NCBI GenBank assembly: GCA_023228665.1 | Contig: JALOAR010000005.1 | Coordinates: forward strand, 1 to 34,525 | DNA length: 34,525 nt | Origin: Candidatus Colwelliibacteriota bacterium | GTDB taxonomy: Bacteria; Patescibacteriota; Minisyncoccia; UBA6257; Colwellbacteraceae | Direction of reading: 5' to 3' | Shown: positions 6,744 to 15,392 of the stretch, in pieces | Numbering within the stretch: position 1 is the stretch's first letter | How the letters are laid out: every line of letters starts with the position of its first letter | The notes under the pieces: model-generated | What the model was told of the DNA's origin: nothing | The model's database searches: none | What the model saw: the letters and a program-made list of their open reading frames with translations, nothing else | Made by a program: the position numbers and the translations under genes

Positions 6744-7424
6744 CTATCCTATATCTGAAAATAAATAAGAAGCAACTATGGCGGCGGTTTCCGCTCTCAT
6801 AATCATAGGTCCAAGACAAACCTTGCTTACACCAAACTCTTCGGCAAGAAATAATTCCTCCTCGGTCCACCCTCCTTCAGGACCGATAAAAATAATATCT
6901 GTTTGCGGAGCATCTCTCCTGCTAGCGCCTTCCGGGTGCAGTATAACTTTTTTCCCCTCAAGAGATATTGCTTCACTGAAAGCAATCGGCTCGAAACATT
7001 TTGGAACATCGCCTCTACCTGACTGTTCAGCAGCTTCTTTAGTAATTTTTAGCAACCTGTCCATGCGTACTCCTTTCTTAACGGTTCGAGAAGATATAAT
7101 AGGGATTATTTCAGAAACACCAAGTTCTGTTGCTTTTTGCGCAACTATCTCAAAATTTTCTTTTTTAGCAATCGCCATACAAAGAGTAAGCTTTTTTTGA
7201 GGAACCCATGCTTTGCTAGCCTCGCTTTCCTTATTAAAACAAGCATTATTTCCTTTAAGTGAGAAAGAGAAGGTTGCTTCATTTCCATTACCATCACAGA
7301 GAATAAGCTTATCACCTTGCCTAATTTTTAAGACATCCTTTAACTGATGAATAAGACCTTCATCGCTAGAACAAACTTCTTTTAAGCGAACATCAAAACT
7401 TCCTATAAAACGATGTAATTTCAT
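6744..7424 (-). CDS. rsmE: 16S rRNA (uracil(1498)-N3)-methyltransferase
   Basis: A SPOUT-class enzyme that methylates U1498 of 16S rRNA in the assembled small subunit. Evidence: the N-terminal PUA-like part starting MKLHRFIG, with HQLKDVLKIRQGDKLILCDG; LCMAIAKKENFEIVAQKATELGVSEI; AAEQSGR; FIGPEGGWTEEE; and the knot segment CLGPMIMRAETAAI that binds SAM. 226 residues is typical. It is immediately upstream of queA (6-nt gap) and 39 nt downstream of a methyltransferase gene. A promoter could lie in that gap: a CATTAT-like box is present but not convincing. Confidence 0.94.
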   Translation of the reverse strand: MKLHRFIGSFDVRLKEVCSSDEGLIHQLKDVLKIRQGDKLILCDGNGNEATFSFSLKGNNACFNKESEASKAWVPQKKLTLCMAIAKKENFEIVAQKATELGVSEIIPIISSRTVKKGVRMDRLLKITKEAAEQSGRGDVPKCFEPIAFSEAISLEGKKVILHPEGASRRDAPQTDIIFIGPEGGWTEEELFLAEEFGVSKVCLGPMIMRAETAAIVASYLFSDIG

Positions 7425-7463
7425 ATTAATAATGCAATTTACGGAAATAACGGATTGATTTTT

Positions 7464-8219
7464 TTATAATTTCATACATTCTATCGCCATAAAAAGAGGT
7501 ATCTCTTTTCTTGCTCTGTTCTCTGCTCCGGCGCGAGGACCCGGCTCGCTTTCCTTGTTCGAGTTCCACTCTTCTATGCGAGTTGCCGCGAAGCCTGCTT
7601 TTTCAAAAGACTTAAAATAATATTGCAACGGGCGGTGAAATGATAACGTCTTAATTTTAGGATCAGCGCCCGGGTGCATTTGTATTTCTGTTTTTGTTTC
7701 AGATAAGTAACGCTCTATTTTGCGATATTGCACATCTCCATCCCATCCCCAGCTTGAAAATTCCGGTATCCGAAAACACGGGTGATTTAATACAATATAA
7801 AGCTTGCCTCCGGTTTTGAGCTTAAGCGAGCATTCCGAAAGTGCTTTTTTTGCATTATTTATATTTTGAAGAGCGAGCACAATAAAAGCTTTATCAAAGC
7901 CGGTTTTTTTCACTAGAGATAAGTCTTCAGCCGAAGCTTTTATAAATTCAACAGCAGATTTTTTGCTTTTAGCCATCTCAAGCAATTCTTGGGAAATATC
8001 AACGCCGACAACCGAGGCTCCTGTTTTAGAAAGCTCAATACTAAAAAATCCTGTTCCGCAGGCAATATCTATAACATTATCCCCCTTTTTAACCTCCGAC
8101 ATTCTTAATATATTCGGCAAAATAAGGCTCTTTTGATAAGAATCTTTTTGGGAGACAGCCTCATCGTACCAGCTAGCAACTTTTCCCCAAGATGTATTTT
8201 CTTTTTTAGGAGACGCCAT
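7464..8219 (-). CDS. Class I SAM-dependent methyltransferase, substrate unknown
   Basis: 251 residues with a Rossmann methyltransferase domain of the Methyltransf_11/25 type: motif I VIDIACGTG (residues 49-57), an acidic strand-2 end in VVGVDIS, IKASAEDL and the IVLALQNINNAKKAL region, then GGKLYIVLNHP. The first residues around W17-Y18-D19 are like UbiE/BioC small-molecule methyltransferases. The C-terminal region (HRPLQYYFKSFEKAGF) suggests a substrate lid, but no substrate can be named. It starts 4 nt after the GerMN gene, so it is in that operon, and rsmE follows. Confidence 0.85.
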   Translation of the reverse strand: MASPKKENTSWGKVASWYDEAVSQKDSYQKSLILPNILRMSEVKKGDNVIDIACGTGFFSIELSKTGASVVGVDISQELLEMAKSKKSAVEFIKASAEDLSLVKKTGFDKAFIVLALQNINNAKKALSECSLKLKTGGKLYIVLNHPCFRIPEFSSWGWDGDVQYRKIERYLSETKTEIQMHPGADPKIKTLSFHRPLQYYFKSFEKAGFAATRIEEWNSNKESEPGPRAGAENRARKEIPLFMAIECMKL

Positions 8220-8223
8220 ATGC

Positions 8224-9246
8224 CTAATTTAAAGGATTCTCTTCGTCTCCTTCAATAGTGATTACTATATCTCCCAGAGGGAATTGGCTTGTTGTATCAA
8301 TTATTTGCCTTTTAAGAGAAGATACGCCGCAACGGGAAGTTTGCAGTATAGAGGGGTAAAAATCGATAAAAACAACGCCCGGTTGAACATCAACAGATCT
8401 AATATTATTGCCAGGCGAAGCAGCTGTGAATAACCCATCCTCTTTTTCTTCATCGCTAGGACCTTTTAATATCCATTCAATAGCTTCTCGCACGGCGGAA
8501 CGCGAAGCACTGATAACCCTTTCTACATAATAGAGGTTAGAACAAGACCCGTTCAGAAAATAAACTTTAATTTTAGACGTTAGTCCGCCGTAGTAGCCCC
8601 AAGATACTTTAGCAACCTCGCTATCCCCGCAAATGCCTATTTCAGCATCAAGCATATCTCCAGACATAGCGTCGAGCGCTATAGATAAATCTACAGGTAT
8701 GGAAAAATTTCCTGCTGTATCGATCGGTGATGAAAAATTGTCTTTGTATAATTTGCCGGTTCTTCTGTTTTTAAGAGAAAGACAGATATCGCCTTCGGTT
8801 ATGTTATAAGCAATACCTTTTATGAAAAAAGATAAGTCGGTTACTGAACTCGGTTCAGGCGATATTATGGCTATATCCGGAATAGACAGCACTTTTACAG
8901 AAGAGGCTACACCACGTTCAACAACTGCCTCTATTTCAGCGCCTACAACAATATCCTTAATATTAAAAGGATTGCCGTCTGCGTCCGTTATGTCCGCTTC
9001 GGATACGGAAAAAGAGTAAATCCCTTCTTCTGAAGATATGGAAACATCAGTGCCTTCCACTGAAATAAAATCAACTTCCCCTTTTCTTACCATCGGCCCT
9101 TCGCTAGGAGGTTGGATAACTTCACCGCCATTTTTGGCGGGATCTTCGGAGATTTTTTTACCAATAGGGGCGAATAGGAGTATGGCGGCGATTGTTGCCG
9201 CCGCCAGCCCTACTCCAACAAAAATTATTTTGTTTCTTTCCGACAT
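8224..9246 (-). CDS. Membrane-anchored Gmad2-GerMN domain protein
   Basis: 340 residues. An N-terminal helix (about 8-27) is followed by a linker with Pro and Glu, a small beta-rich region (about 50-120), a Gmad2 immunoglobulin-like domain (about 130-225, with IISPEPSSVTDLSFFIKGIA) and a GerMN domain (about 228-335: KVYFLNG, ERVISASRSAVREAIEWILKGP, VFIDF). GerMN and Gmad2 were named from Bacillus spore germination proteins but are widespread in exported proteins of non-spore-formers. Here a surface or periplasm-equivalent role is inferred. It lies 10 nt after the SIMPL gene and 4 nt before the methyltransferase gene. It has Cys residues (CSNLYY and RCGVSS regions) but no lipobox. Confidence 0.82.
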   Translation of the reverse strand: MSERNKIIFVGVGLAAATIAAILLFAPIGKKISEDPAKNGGEVIQPPSEGPMVRKGEVDFISVEGTDVSISSEEGIYSFSVSEADITDADGNPFNIKDIVVGAEIEAVVERGVASSVKVLSIPDIAIISPEPSSVTDLSFFIKGIAYNITEGDICLSLKNRRTGKLYKDNFSSPIDTAGNFSIPVDLSIALDAMSGDMLDAEIGICGDSEVAKVSWGYYGGLTSKIKVYFLNGSCSNLYYVERVISASRSAVREAIEWILKGPSDEEKEDGLFTAASPGNNIRSVDVQPGVVFIDFYPSILQTSRCGVSSLKRQIIDTTSQFPLGDIVITIEGDEENPLN

Positions 9247-9256
9247 TATCGCCTAA

Positions 9257-10039
9257 TTATCTTATTTCGTACACAAGCGTTACCGTAGAAGTTATTTCTT
9301 GAGATCCTGGGCTTACGCTTACAGGAGTAAGTCCTGCGGCCGCAGGCGCCCTAACAAGACTTTGTTCATCAAGTGGATAAGAATCATAAGAGACAGGACT
9401 ATAATATCCCTCACTTATAGAAAGGAGCCTGCCAACTTTAAAACCAGCGGATTCAGCAATTTCCGCGGCTTTCTTGTTTGCTTTTTCTATAGCTTCGTTT
9501 CTTGCTTCACTCTTTAAAGAGTCTTCATCGTCTATCGCAAACTTGAGGTCAGAAACGACATTAGCCCCTTTATCAACCACTCCGGAAAGAATATCTCCGA
9601 TAATTGCAAAATCTCTGGCTTTAACCGCAATATTAGACCTTATCGAATAACCGACTATTTCAGGAGGAGGACAATCTCTGTCTGAACCATAACATTCATG
9701 ATATTGGTAGCGAGGAGAAATGCTGTAGCCGCTGGTCTTGATATCTTTTTCTTCAACGCCTTTTTCCTTTATAAAAGATGTAATAGCACTTATCTTTTCG
9801 TTATTTTCTTCTTGAAGGTCGGCAATTCCTATACCTCCTTCGGTTAGCACGCCCACAGTAAATTCAGCAATATCAGGAATGCCTATTGCTTCCGCTTCAG
9901 CTGTTACGGAAAAATTCCTAAACGAAGACGGCTCTATTGATTTGGAATAAGTACTAGTGTACGAAACAACGCTCCAGGCAAATACAGCGGCGAGGACTAT
10001 CCCTATCAATCCGAGGCCATTTTTTATCTTATTGTTCAT
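9257..10039 (-). CDS. SIMPL (DUF541) domain exported protein
   Basis: 260 residues with one N-terminal hydrophobic helix (about 8-28) and a single SIMPL domain: FSVTAEAEA, IAEFTVGVLTEG, the helix with ISAITSFIKEKGVEEKDIKTSGYSISPRY, YSIRSNIAVKARDFAIIGDIL, and the NEAIEKANKKAAEIAESAGFKVG helix. SIMPL proteins (E. coli YggE, Brucella BP26) form outward-facing oligomers, and a stress-protective role is reported for some. Two Cys in HECYGSDRDC could form a disulfide outside the cell, where a thioredoxin-CcdA protein (33298-34509) could act. First gene of the operon with GerMN and the methyltransferase. Confidence 0.87.
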   Translation of the reverse strand: MNNKIKNGLGLIGIVLAAVFAWSVVSYTSTYSKSIEPSSFRNFSVTAEAEAIGIPDIAEFTVGVLTEGGIGIADLQEENNEKISAITSFIKEKGVEEKDIKTSGYSISPRYQYHECYGSDRDCPPPEIVGYSIRSNIAVKARDFAIIGDILSGVVDKGANVVSDLKFAIDDEDSLKSEARNEAIEKANKKAAEIAESAGFKVGRLLSISEGYYSPVSYDSYPLDEQSLVRAPAAAGLTPVSVSPGSQEITSTVTLVYEIR

Positions 10040-10074
10040 TTTTGTTTTTGAAATAAATTATTCGACTTATCTTG

Positions 10075-10080
10075 ATTATA
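10075..10080 (-). promoter_or_regulatory. -10 box upstream of the SIMPL operon
   Basis: A perfect TATAAT on the minus strand 35 nt before the ATG at 10039, so a leader of about 28 nt. No good -35 and no Shine-Dalgarno in the leader. It differs from the short-spaced boxes seen at most other units. Confidence 0.4.
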
Positions 10081-10094
10081 ATACAAAATTAAAA

Positions 10095-10922
10095 CTATCG
10101 CCTTATAGCCTTTTTAGGACCTTTAAACAGATAATTGATGCCCTGCAACACAAAGAACGCTGATGCGCCGATTATGACAATAAATGATCCGGTAGGTATG
10201 TTAAGAAAATATGATCCAGCGATTCCTCCGAGCATAAAAACTTCAGAAAAAACAATTGAAAGAATACCCATCATAGCAAAAGATTTAGCGCTTAGCTTAG
10301 CGCAAGATGCTGGTATAATCATTGCTGCTGATACAAGTATTATGCCTAAAATTTTAATGCCGAGAACTACAGAAACGGCGATAATCAGATATAAGACAAG
10401 TTTTATCATTTTGGCATTAATGCCTTCCGCTTTCGCAAGATCCTCGCTAAGAGAAAGCAAGCCCAGCTGTCTCCGCAATATGAAGAGAATCGCCGTAAAT
10501 ACTATTGCGGCAGTAACCGAAAGCCAAACTCCAGAGGAACTGATTGCAAGTATATTGCCGAAAAGAAAAGATATAAGCTCCGTCTTATAGCCTGGAACAA
10601 GACCGAGAAAAAGAATACCCAGCGCCATACCAAAAGAAAATATTATTCCAATAGCAGCATCTCCCGAAGTTTTCATTTTTTCTTCCATAATAAAAATTAC
10701 GAAAGCAAAGAAAAGCGCTGCTAAAACTCCGCCGACAATAGGATCTCCCCGGAAAAGAATTGCGGCAGCGACCCCTGCGAGCGATGCATGGGCAATACCG
10801 TCACCAAAAAAGGACATCCTTTTTAAAACAACAAATACGCCTATATACGCAAGCAGTAAAGCTAAAAAGGCTCCTGATATTATTGCGTTTTTCATAAACG
10901 CGTATTGGAATATCTCAATCAT
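10095..10922 (-). CDS. znuB: Zinc/manganese ABC transporter permease
   Basis: 275 residues with about eight hydrophobic helices, as in ABC-3 family permeases that pass Zn2+, Mn2+ or Fe2+ across the membrane. Diagnostic pieces are VVLKRMSFFGDGIAHASLAGVA near the N-terminus, KILGIILVSAAMIIPASCAKL, and the GSYFLNIPTGSFIVIIGA end. It starts within the stop of znuC (ATGA overlap) and is last of the three importer genes. The metal is not settled by the permease sequence. The symbol follows the nearest well-known relatives, and mntB/troC naming would fit equally. Confidence 0.88.
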   Translation of the reverse strand: MIEIFQYAFMKNAIISGAFLALLLAYIGVFVVLKRMSFFGDGIAHASLAGVAAAILFRGDPIVGGVLAALFFAFVIFIMEEKMKTSGDAAIGIIFSFGMALGILFLGLVPGYKTELISFLFGNILAISSSGVWLSVTAAIVFTAILFILRRQLGLLSLSEDLAKAEGINAKMIKLVLYLIIAVSVVLGIKILGIILVSAAMIIPASCAKLSAKSFAMMGILSIVFSEVFMLGGIAGSYFLNIPTGSFIVIIGASAFFVLQGINYLFKGPKKAIRR

Positions 10923-11614
10923 TTTTTGGATATAAATCTAAAATCTTTTCCATATATTTTTTCAAGCGACGTTTCTGAAAAAGCTTTTTCAGGCTCTCCT
11001 TCAAAAACAAGAGATCCGTTTAGCCCAACCACTTTATCAGCAAGCCTGTAAACAACATCTATTTCATGCGAAATTATTATAATACCTCCTCCCCATTTTC
11101 TCCTTATTTTTTCTATCAGATCGAAAAATTCCGAAGCGCTCGCCATATCTATGCCGCTCGTAGCCTCATCTAAGAGCCAAAGCTTGGGCTCTTTTATAGC
11201 AGAGCGCGCTATAAGAGTTTTTTGAAGCTCCCCTCCGGAAAGCTCTCCTACCATCCTATTAGCAAGTTTTAATATTCCGGTTTCTTTCATAATAAAATTT
11301 ATCTTATTTTTATCAGGTACCGGAAAAGACATACTTAAAAATTCTGCAACTGTTATAGGAAATCCCTGTTCAAATCGAAAATATTGGGGAACATAACCAA
11401 TATCTTTAAGGTTAATTTCTTTTCCTAATAAAGATATTTTTCCAGAGTAAGGCACAATATTGAGAACGGCCTTTAGAAGAGTCGTTTTACCGGCGCCGTT
11501 GGGACCTACTATTGCAACAACTTCTCCGGGAGCAACGCTAAGAGAAACATTTCTTAAAATATCCCTTCCGCCAAGAGATACCGATAATTTTTTTATTTCG
11601 AGAATATTTTTCAT
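10919..11614 (-). CDS. znuC: Zinc/manganese ABC transporter ATP-binding protein
   Basis: 231 residues, a single ABC ATPase domain. Walker A GPNGAGKTT (about 37-45), Q-loop YVPQYFRF, signature LSGGELQK, Walker B LWLLDEATSGID, H-loop IISHEID. It energises import through the permease encoded directly downstream (ATGA overlap) and begins within the stop of the binding-protein gene (ATGA overlap), so the three are one coupled unit. The residue after the Walker B Glu is Ala (DEATSGID) where many importers have DEPT. This is unusual but does not affect the catalytic Glu. Confidence 0.93.
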   Translation of the reverse strand: MKNILEIKKLSVSLGGRDILRNVSLSVAPGEVVAIVGPNGAGKTTLLKAVLNIVPYSGKISLLGKEINLKDIGYVPQYFRFEQGFPITVAEFLSMSFPVPDKNKINFIMKETGILKLANRMVGELSGGELQKTLIARSAIKEPKLWLLDEATSGIDMASASEFFDLIEKIRRKWGGGIIIISHEIDVVYRLADKVVGLNGSLVFEGEPEKAFSETSLEKIYGKDFRFISKK

Positions 11615-12516
11615 AATGAAAAGGAATCCCGTATGGTCCTGGCATTATTAACTAAAGAACTTAAATATCCTTCGGCTCCAAGAGGGTCTAGGGGAATTAT
11701 TTCAATATCAGCGCTCTCTCCTACGGCTTCAAGCGGAGCGGGAGAAGATTGGGCTTCAGAAAAAAATACTTTTATCCCGTTCTCGCGAGCTACATCAACG
11801 AGGTTTTTAACATCTTTTGGCAAAGGCTCTTTTCCAGGAGAAGACTGGTATACCGCCGCTATTTCAAAACCGTATTCGTCGGCAAAATAACTCCAGGCAT
11901 TATGGAAAGTTATTATTTTTTTTCCGGAAACGCCAGATAATATGCTTCTTATCTCTGTGTCTTTTTCATCAGCTGCAGAAACAAAATTTTCAAGCCCGCC
12001 TTTATAATATTCTTTCCCGGCAGGATCGGCTTCTATCAGCTTATTAGCGATATTTTCGGCAATAATCTTTCCGTTAGGAATAGAGAGCCAGTAATGCGGA
12101 TCAAATTCCCCTTCTTTGTGTTCTTCGTTTTTACCAATAACAACTGCCTTTTCTTTCTCGTGCGATTTAAGAGAAATATTATTGCCAACAAAAAAATCTT
12201 CAATCTCAAGAGAATCAGCGATGTTTAAAACCCAATCATCAATAACGCCAATTTTAAAAATTACGCTTGATCCAGAAAGCTTTCTTATTGTTTCAGGATC
12301 CGGATCAAAAGTATGGGGAGAGGCTCCTTCCGGCACTATTAAAATACTTTCTACGCGGTCGCCGCCTATTTCGCGAACAATGGAGTCAATTGGAATAATC
12401 GTAGCGCCGACTTTAACTTTATTGCCGGATGTTATTTCTTTTTCTGTTTTTAAAAAAAATGAAAAAGCAAACATAGCTATCAAAAAGAAAATAAGAACCG
12501 GCAAGGCCTTTTTCAT
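11611..12516 (-). CDS. znuA: Zinc/manganese ABC transporter substrate-binding protein
   Basis: 301 residues. An N-terminal hydrophobic helix (about 4-22) without a lipobox Cys suggests a membrane-tethered protein rather than a lipoprotein. It has the cluster A-1 binding-protein layout: H68 in GASPHTFDP, H141 in FDPHYWLS, H205 in TFHNAWSYFADEYG, and a C-terminal acidic ligand region FSEAQSS...LDPLG. These match the three His plus acid site of Zn/Mn binders. The loop before H141 contains only H119 and H133 and is acidic, so there is no long His-rich zinc loop, and the metal could be Zn or Mn. A perfect extended -10 box sits 6 nt before the ATG. Confidence 0.9.
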   Translation of the reverse strand: MKKALPVLIFFLIAMFAFSFFLKTEKEITSGNKVKVGATIIPIDSIVREIGGDRVESILIVPEGASPHTFDPDPETIRKLSGSSVIFKIGVIDDWVLNIADSLEIEDFFVGNNISLKSHEKEKAVVIGKNEEHKEGEFDPHYWLSIPNGKIIAENIANKLIEADPAGKEYYKGGLENFVSAADEKDTEIRSILSGVSGKKIITFHNAWSYFADEYGFEIAAVYQSSPGKEPLPKDVKNLVDVARENGIKVFFSEAQSSPAPLEAVGESADIEIIPLDPLGAEGYLSSLVNNARTIRDSFSL

Positions 12517-12522
12517 ATACCG

Positions 12523-12531
12523 ATTATAACA
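12523..12531 (-). promoter_or_regulatory. Extended -10 leaderless promoter of znuACB
   Basis: TGT-TATAAT on the minus strand (TATAAT at 12523-12528), 6 nt before the ATG at 12516. The 5' part touches the end of the upstream nrdG gene. No Shine-Dalgarno and no recognisable Zur or MntR operator. Confidence 0.75.
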
Positions 12532-13221
12532 CTAATTTCTAGAGCTTATAATTATTTCCGGATATTTTTCTTTGACAGCGCGAGCAATTTCTTTGGAGCT
12601 AGGCCCTTCGCCTAATTCTATCGGCACTAAAGTTTTTTCTGTTTTAACATCCTGTAAAAAATATTTTTCTTTCGGCTTTAAAATAGAGGCTATATCCATA
12701 ATATCTTCTTCCATATGAACGCCTCTCCAGATAGTGGTTCTATATTCGTAATCTATTCCGGAAGAACGCAAAACATCCATCGCTTTACGAACAGAGTCCA
12801 CTACCTCTTTATAATTTTTTCCGCGGACTATTTCTCCATATTTATCAAAGGAATGCTTAATATCCATAGCTACATAATCAACTAGTTTCTTTGAAAGAGA
12901 AGTCTTGAGTGTATCAATTTCTGACCCGCTAGTATCTAGCTTAATTTTAAAGCCAAGCTTTTTTATCTTGGCTAAAAATTCCGGCAAATCCGGCTGAAGG
13001 CAGGGCTCTCCTCCTGTAACACAAACGCCGTCAATTATATTTTTATTTTTTACAAGATGATTAAAGACTTCCTCTTCTGAAACCGTATCTCCTTCAAAAG
13101 GTATAAGTTCCGAATTATGGCAATAAGGACACATTAGATTACAACCACGCAAGAAAATAATGCTGGCTATAACACCTGGGTAATCAATAAGACTAACCCC
13201 TTGATATCCGCCAATTATCAT
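12532..13221 (-). CDS. nrdG: Anaerobic ribonucleotide reductase activating protein (radical SAM, NrdG2 type)
   Basis: 229 residues. It opens with GGYQGVSLIDYPG, then the radical SAM cluster motif C27-x3-C31-x2-C34 (GCNLMCPYCHN), a VTGGEP strand and KLDTSGSE. This matches the longer NrdG2 branch of activases that install the glycyl radical in class III reductases using SAM and a 4Fe-4S cluster. It starts 4 nt after the nrdD stop, so one transcript and a fixed partnership are likely. As a radical SAM enzyme it needs anaerobic or low-oxygen conditions. Confidence 0.93.
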   Translation of the reverse strand: MIIGGYQGVSLIDYPGVIASIIFLRGCNLMCPYCHNSELIPFEGDTVSEEEVFNHLVKNKNIIDGVCVTGGEPCLQPDLPEFLAKIKKLGFKIKLDTSGSEIDTLKTSLSKKLVDYVAMDIKHSFDKYGEIVRGKNYKEVVDSVRKAMDVLRSSGIDYEYRTTIWRGVHMEEDIMDIASILKPKEKYFLQDVKTEKTLVPIELGEGPSSKEIARAVKEKYPEIIISSRN

Positions 13222-13225
13222 CTTT

Positions 13226-15286
13226 TTATTTTTCGCTAATATTATATTCTTTTCTTTCCTTAAATTCTGATTGCTTCCCTTTATTCCAATGATTTACTGG
13301 GCGGTAATAACCGACAACCCTTGACCAAATTTCACATTCTTCGCCACAATCGGGACATTTTTCAATTTCCCCCCTTAAATAGCCGTGATTCGGACAAACG
13401 CTAAAAGTCGGCGTTATAGTGAAGTATGGAAGCTTGTAATTTGAAGCCACTTTCTTAACAAAATCCCTGCAGGCTTCCCAACTCGGAATACTTTCTCCAA
13501 AGAAAAGATGCGAAACTGTTCCTCCGGTATATTTTGTCTGTAATTCGTCTTGATGATCGAGATTTAGGAGAGGATCTTCCGTAAAACCAACTGGAAGGTG
13601 GGTAGAATTGGTGTAATAAGGCTCCTCGGATCCTCCTGCTTGAATTATGCCAGGAAATCTAGCTTTATCTTCCCTAGCAAAACGGTAATTAGCTCCTTCT
13701 GCGGGAGTCGCTTCGAGATTATACATATTACCAGTTTCTTCCTGATACCCAGATAATTTATCGCGCATAAAATCGAGCACCTCCAAAGTAAATTGCTTGC
13801 TCTCTGGCGCGGCAATATTCTTATCTAAAAAATTAAGGCAGGCCTCGTTCATACCATTAATACCAATAGTCGAGAAATGATTTTGAAGCCCTCCTAAATA
13901 TCTTTTTGTGTAAGGTAAAAGTCCCTTTTCCAAGTTTTCGCTAACAACTTTACGCTTCATTTCAAGAGACTGTTTTGCTAGATCCATCAATCTCCCAAGC
14001 ATTTCAAAAAATTCTTTTTTAGTCTTGGCAAGATAACCGATTCTTGGAAGATTGATAGTAACTACACCGACAGATCCAGTCATTTCAGCGGAACCAAAGA
14101 GTCCTCCCTGCCTGGAACGAAGCTCTCTTAAATCGAGTTGAAGCCGACAACACATACTGCGCACGTCTGAAGGATTAAGGCTTGAATTAACAAAATTCTG
14201 AAAATAAGGAATGCCGTATTTAGATGTCATTTCAAACAAGAGCTTGACGTTCTCGTTGTCCCAATCAAAATCTTTGGTGATATTGTAGGTAGGGATAGGA
14301 AAAGTAAATATTCTCCCATGCATATCTCCCTCTACTAAGACTTCGATAAAAGCTTTATTAAGCATATCCATTTCCTTCTGACAATCGCCATAAGTAAAAT
14401 CAACTTCTTTTCCGCCAATCAAAGGATGTTTTTCCTTCATATCTTCAGGACAAACCCAATCAAGAGTAATATTAGTAAAAGGAGTTTGCGTTCCCCAGCG
14501 AGAAGGAGTATTTATACTAAATACAAACTGCTGAACAGCTTGCTTAACTCTCTTATATTCAAGCTTGTCATTTTTAACGAGAGGAGCAAGGTAGGTATCA
14601 AAAGACGAAAAAGCTTGGGCGCCTGCCCATTCGTTTTGGAGCGTACCCAAAAAATTAACCATTTGAGCAACAGCTGTTTCAAGATGCTTGGCAGGCTTAG
14701 ACTCAACTTTTCCGGAAACGCCATTAAGACCTTCTTCTAACAGCTGCCTTAAGCTCCACCCAGCGCAATAACCGGCAAAAAAATCCAAATCATGGATATG
14801 AAAATCGCCGGATTTATGAGCTTCTCTTATTTCCGGCGTGTAAACATAATTCAGCCAATAGTTAGCAACTATCTTTCCGGCTATCCTAATTATCAATCCG
14901 CCGAGAGAATAGCCAAGATTAGCATTTTCTTTTACTCTCCAGTCGTCTTGATTGAGATATTCATTGATAGTTTTTTCAACTTCAATGACTGTTCCTTTAG
15001 TTGAGCGCGCTTGAGATCTCTTTTCCCTATAAACAATATAGGATTTTGCCGTTTTCCAGTATCCGGAACTCATAAGAGCAAACTCTACGATGTCTTGTAT
15101 CTCCTCTACCGTTATCTCCTGCTTGAATTTTTCTGTTTTTTTAATGTAATGAGTGGCGATTTCCGTTATTTTCCTTGCTTCCGCTGCTCCAAATTCACTA
15201 GTAGCATCAGCGGCTTTCATTATTGCCTCGTAAATGCGGTTTTTGTCGAACTCTACTTTTTCACCGCCTCTCTTTATTACTTTCAT
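13226..15286 (-). CDS. nrdD: Anaerobic (class III) ribonucleoside-triphosphate reductase
   Basis: 686 residues. The N-terminal ATP-cone (about 1-95; MKVIKRGGEKVEFDKNRI) is the allosteric activity site. The body has FHIHDLD, FSINTPSRWG, RSMCCRLQLDLRELRSRQGGLFG with catalytic-region Cys, and VTINLPRIGYLA. The C-terminus has the metal site C631-PNH-GYL...C644-PDC647 and the glycyl-radical loop RVVGYYRPV with Gly659. It makes dNTPs from NTPs under anoxia. The activase gene follows directly. It is the only ribonucleotide reductase in this window, consistent with a fermentative anaerobe. The promoter is of the TTGTCC/TAGAAT type with no leader, and a single DnaA box lies about 100 nt upstream. Confidence 0.96.
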   Translation of the reverse strand: MKVIKRGGEKVEFDKNRIYEAIMKAADATSEFGAAEARKITEIATHYIKKTEKFKQEITVEEIQDIVEFALMSSGYWKTAKSYIVYREKRSQARSTKGTVIEVEKTINEYLNQDDWRVKENANLGYSLGGLIIRIAGKIVANYWLNYVYTPEIREAHKSGDFHIHDLDFFAGYCAGWSLRQLLEEGLNGVSGKVESKPAKHLETAVAQMVNFLGTLQNEWAGAQAFSSFDTYLAPLVKNDKLEYKRVKQAVQQFVFSINTPSRWGTQTPFTNITLDWVCPEDMKEKHPLIGGKEVDFTYGDCQKEMDMLNKAFIEVLVEGDMHGRIFTFPIPTYNITKDFDWDNENVKLLFEMTSKYGIPYFQNFVNSSLNPSDVRSMCCRLQLDLRELRSRQGGLFGSAEMTGSVGVVTINLPRIGYLAKTKKEFFEMLGRLMDLAKQSLEMKRKVVSENLEKGLLPYTKRYLGGLQNHFSTIGINGMNEACLNFLDKNIAAPESKQFTLEVLDFMRDKLSGYQEETGNMYNLEATPAEGANYRFAREDKARFPGIIQAGGSEEPYYTNSTHLPVGFTEDPLLNLDHQDELQTKYTGGTVSHLFFGESIPSWEACRDFVKKVASNYKLPYFTITPTFSVCPNHGYLRGEIEKCPDCGEECEIWSRVVGYYRPVNHWNKGKQSEFKERKEYNISEK

Positions 15287-15293
15287 TAACTTA

Positions 15294-15322
15294 ATTCTAT
15301 CCCTTTAAAAGTTATTGGACAA
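15294..15322 (-). promoter_or_regulatory. Leaderless promoter of nrdDG (TTGTCC-17-TAGAAT)
   Basis: -35 TTGTCC (15317-15322), 17-nt spacer, -10 TAGAAT (15294-15299), then 7 nt to the ATG at 15286. No NrdR-box pair is recognisable. Confidence 0.75.
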
Positions 15323-15383
15323 AAAAATAAAAACTAAGGAAAGAAGCGGAGCTTTGACAAAAGTGTAAAAAATAACTGCGGAC

Positions 15384-15392
15384 TTATCCACA
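15384..15392 (+). promoter_or_regulatory. Single consensus DnaA box upstream of nrdD
   Basis: TTATCCACA, a perfect match to the DnaA consensus, lies about 100 nt upstream of the nrdD start in the 169-nt gap between nrdD and the baeRF-like gene. The remaining gap shows no gene and no clear hairpin. One box alone could be chance in AT-rich DNA. Confidence 0.35.

Noticed and set aside
15354..15376. TTGACA on the plus strand in the nrdD upstream gap
   Set aside because: No acceptable -10 box at 16-18 nt and no plus-strand gene follows until 16092, beyond the convergent/divergent baeRF-like gene.
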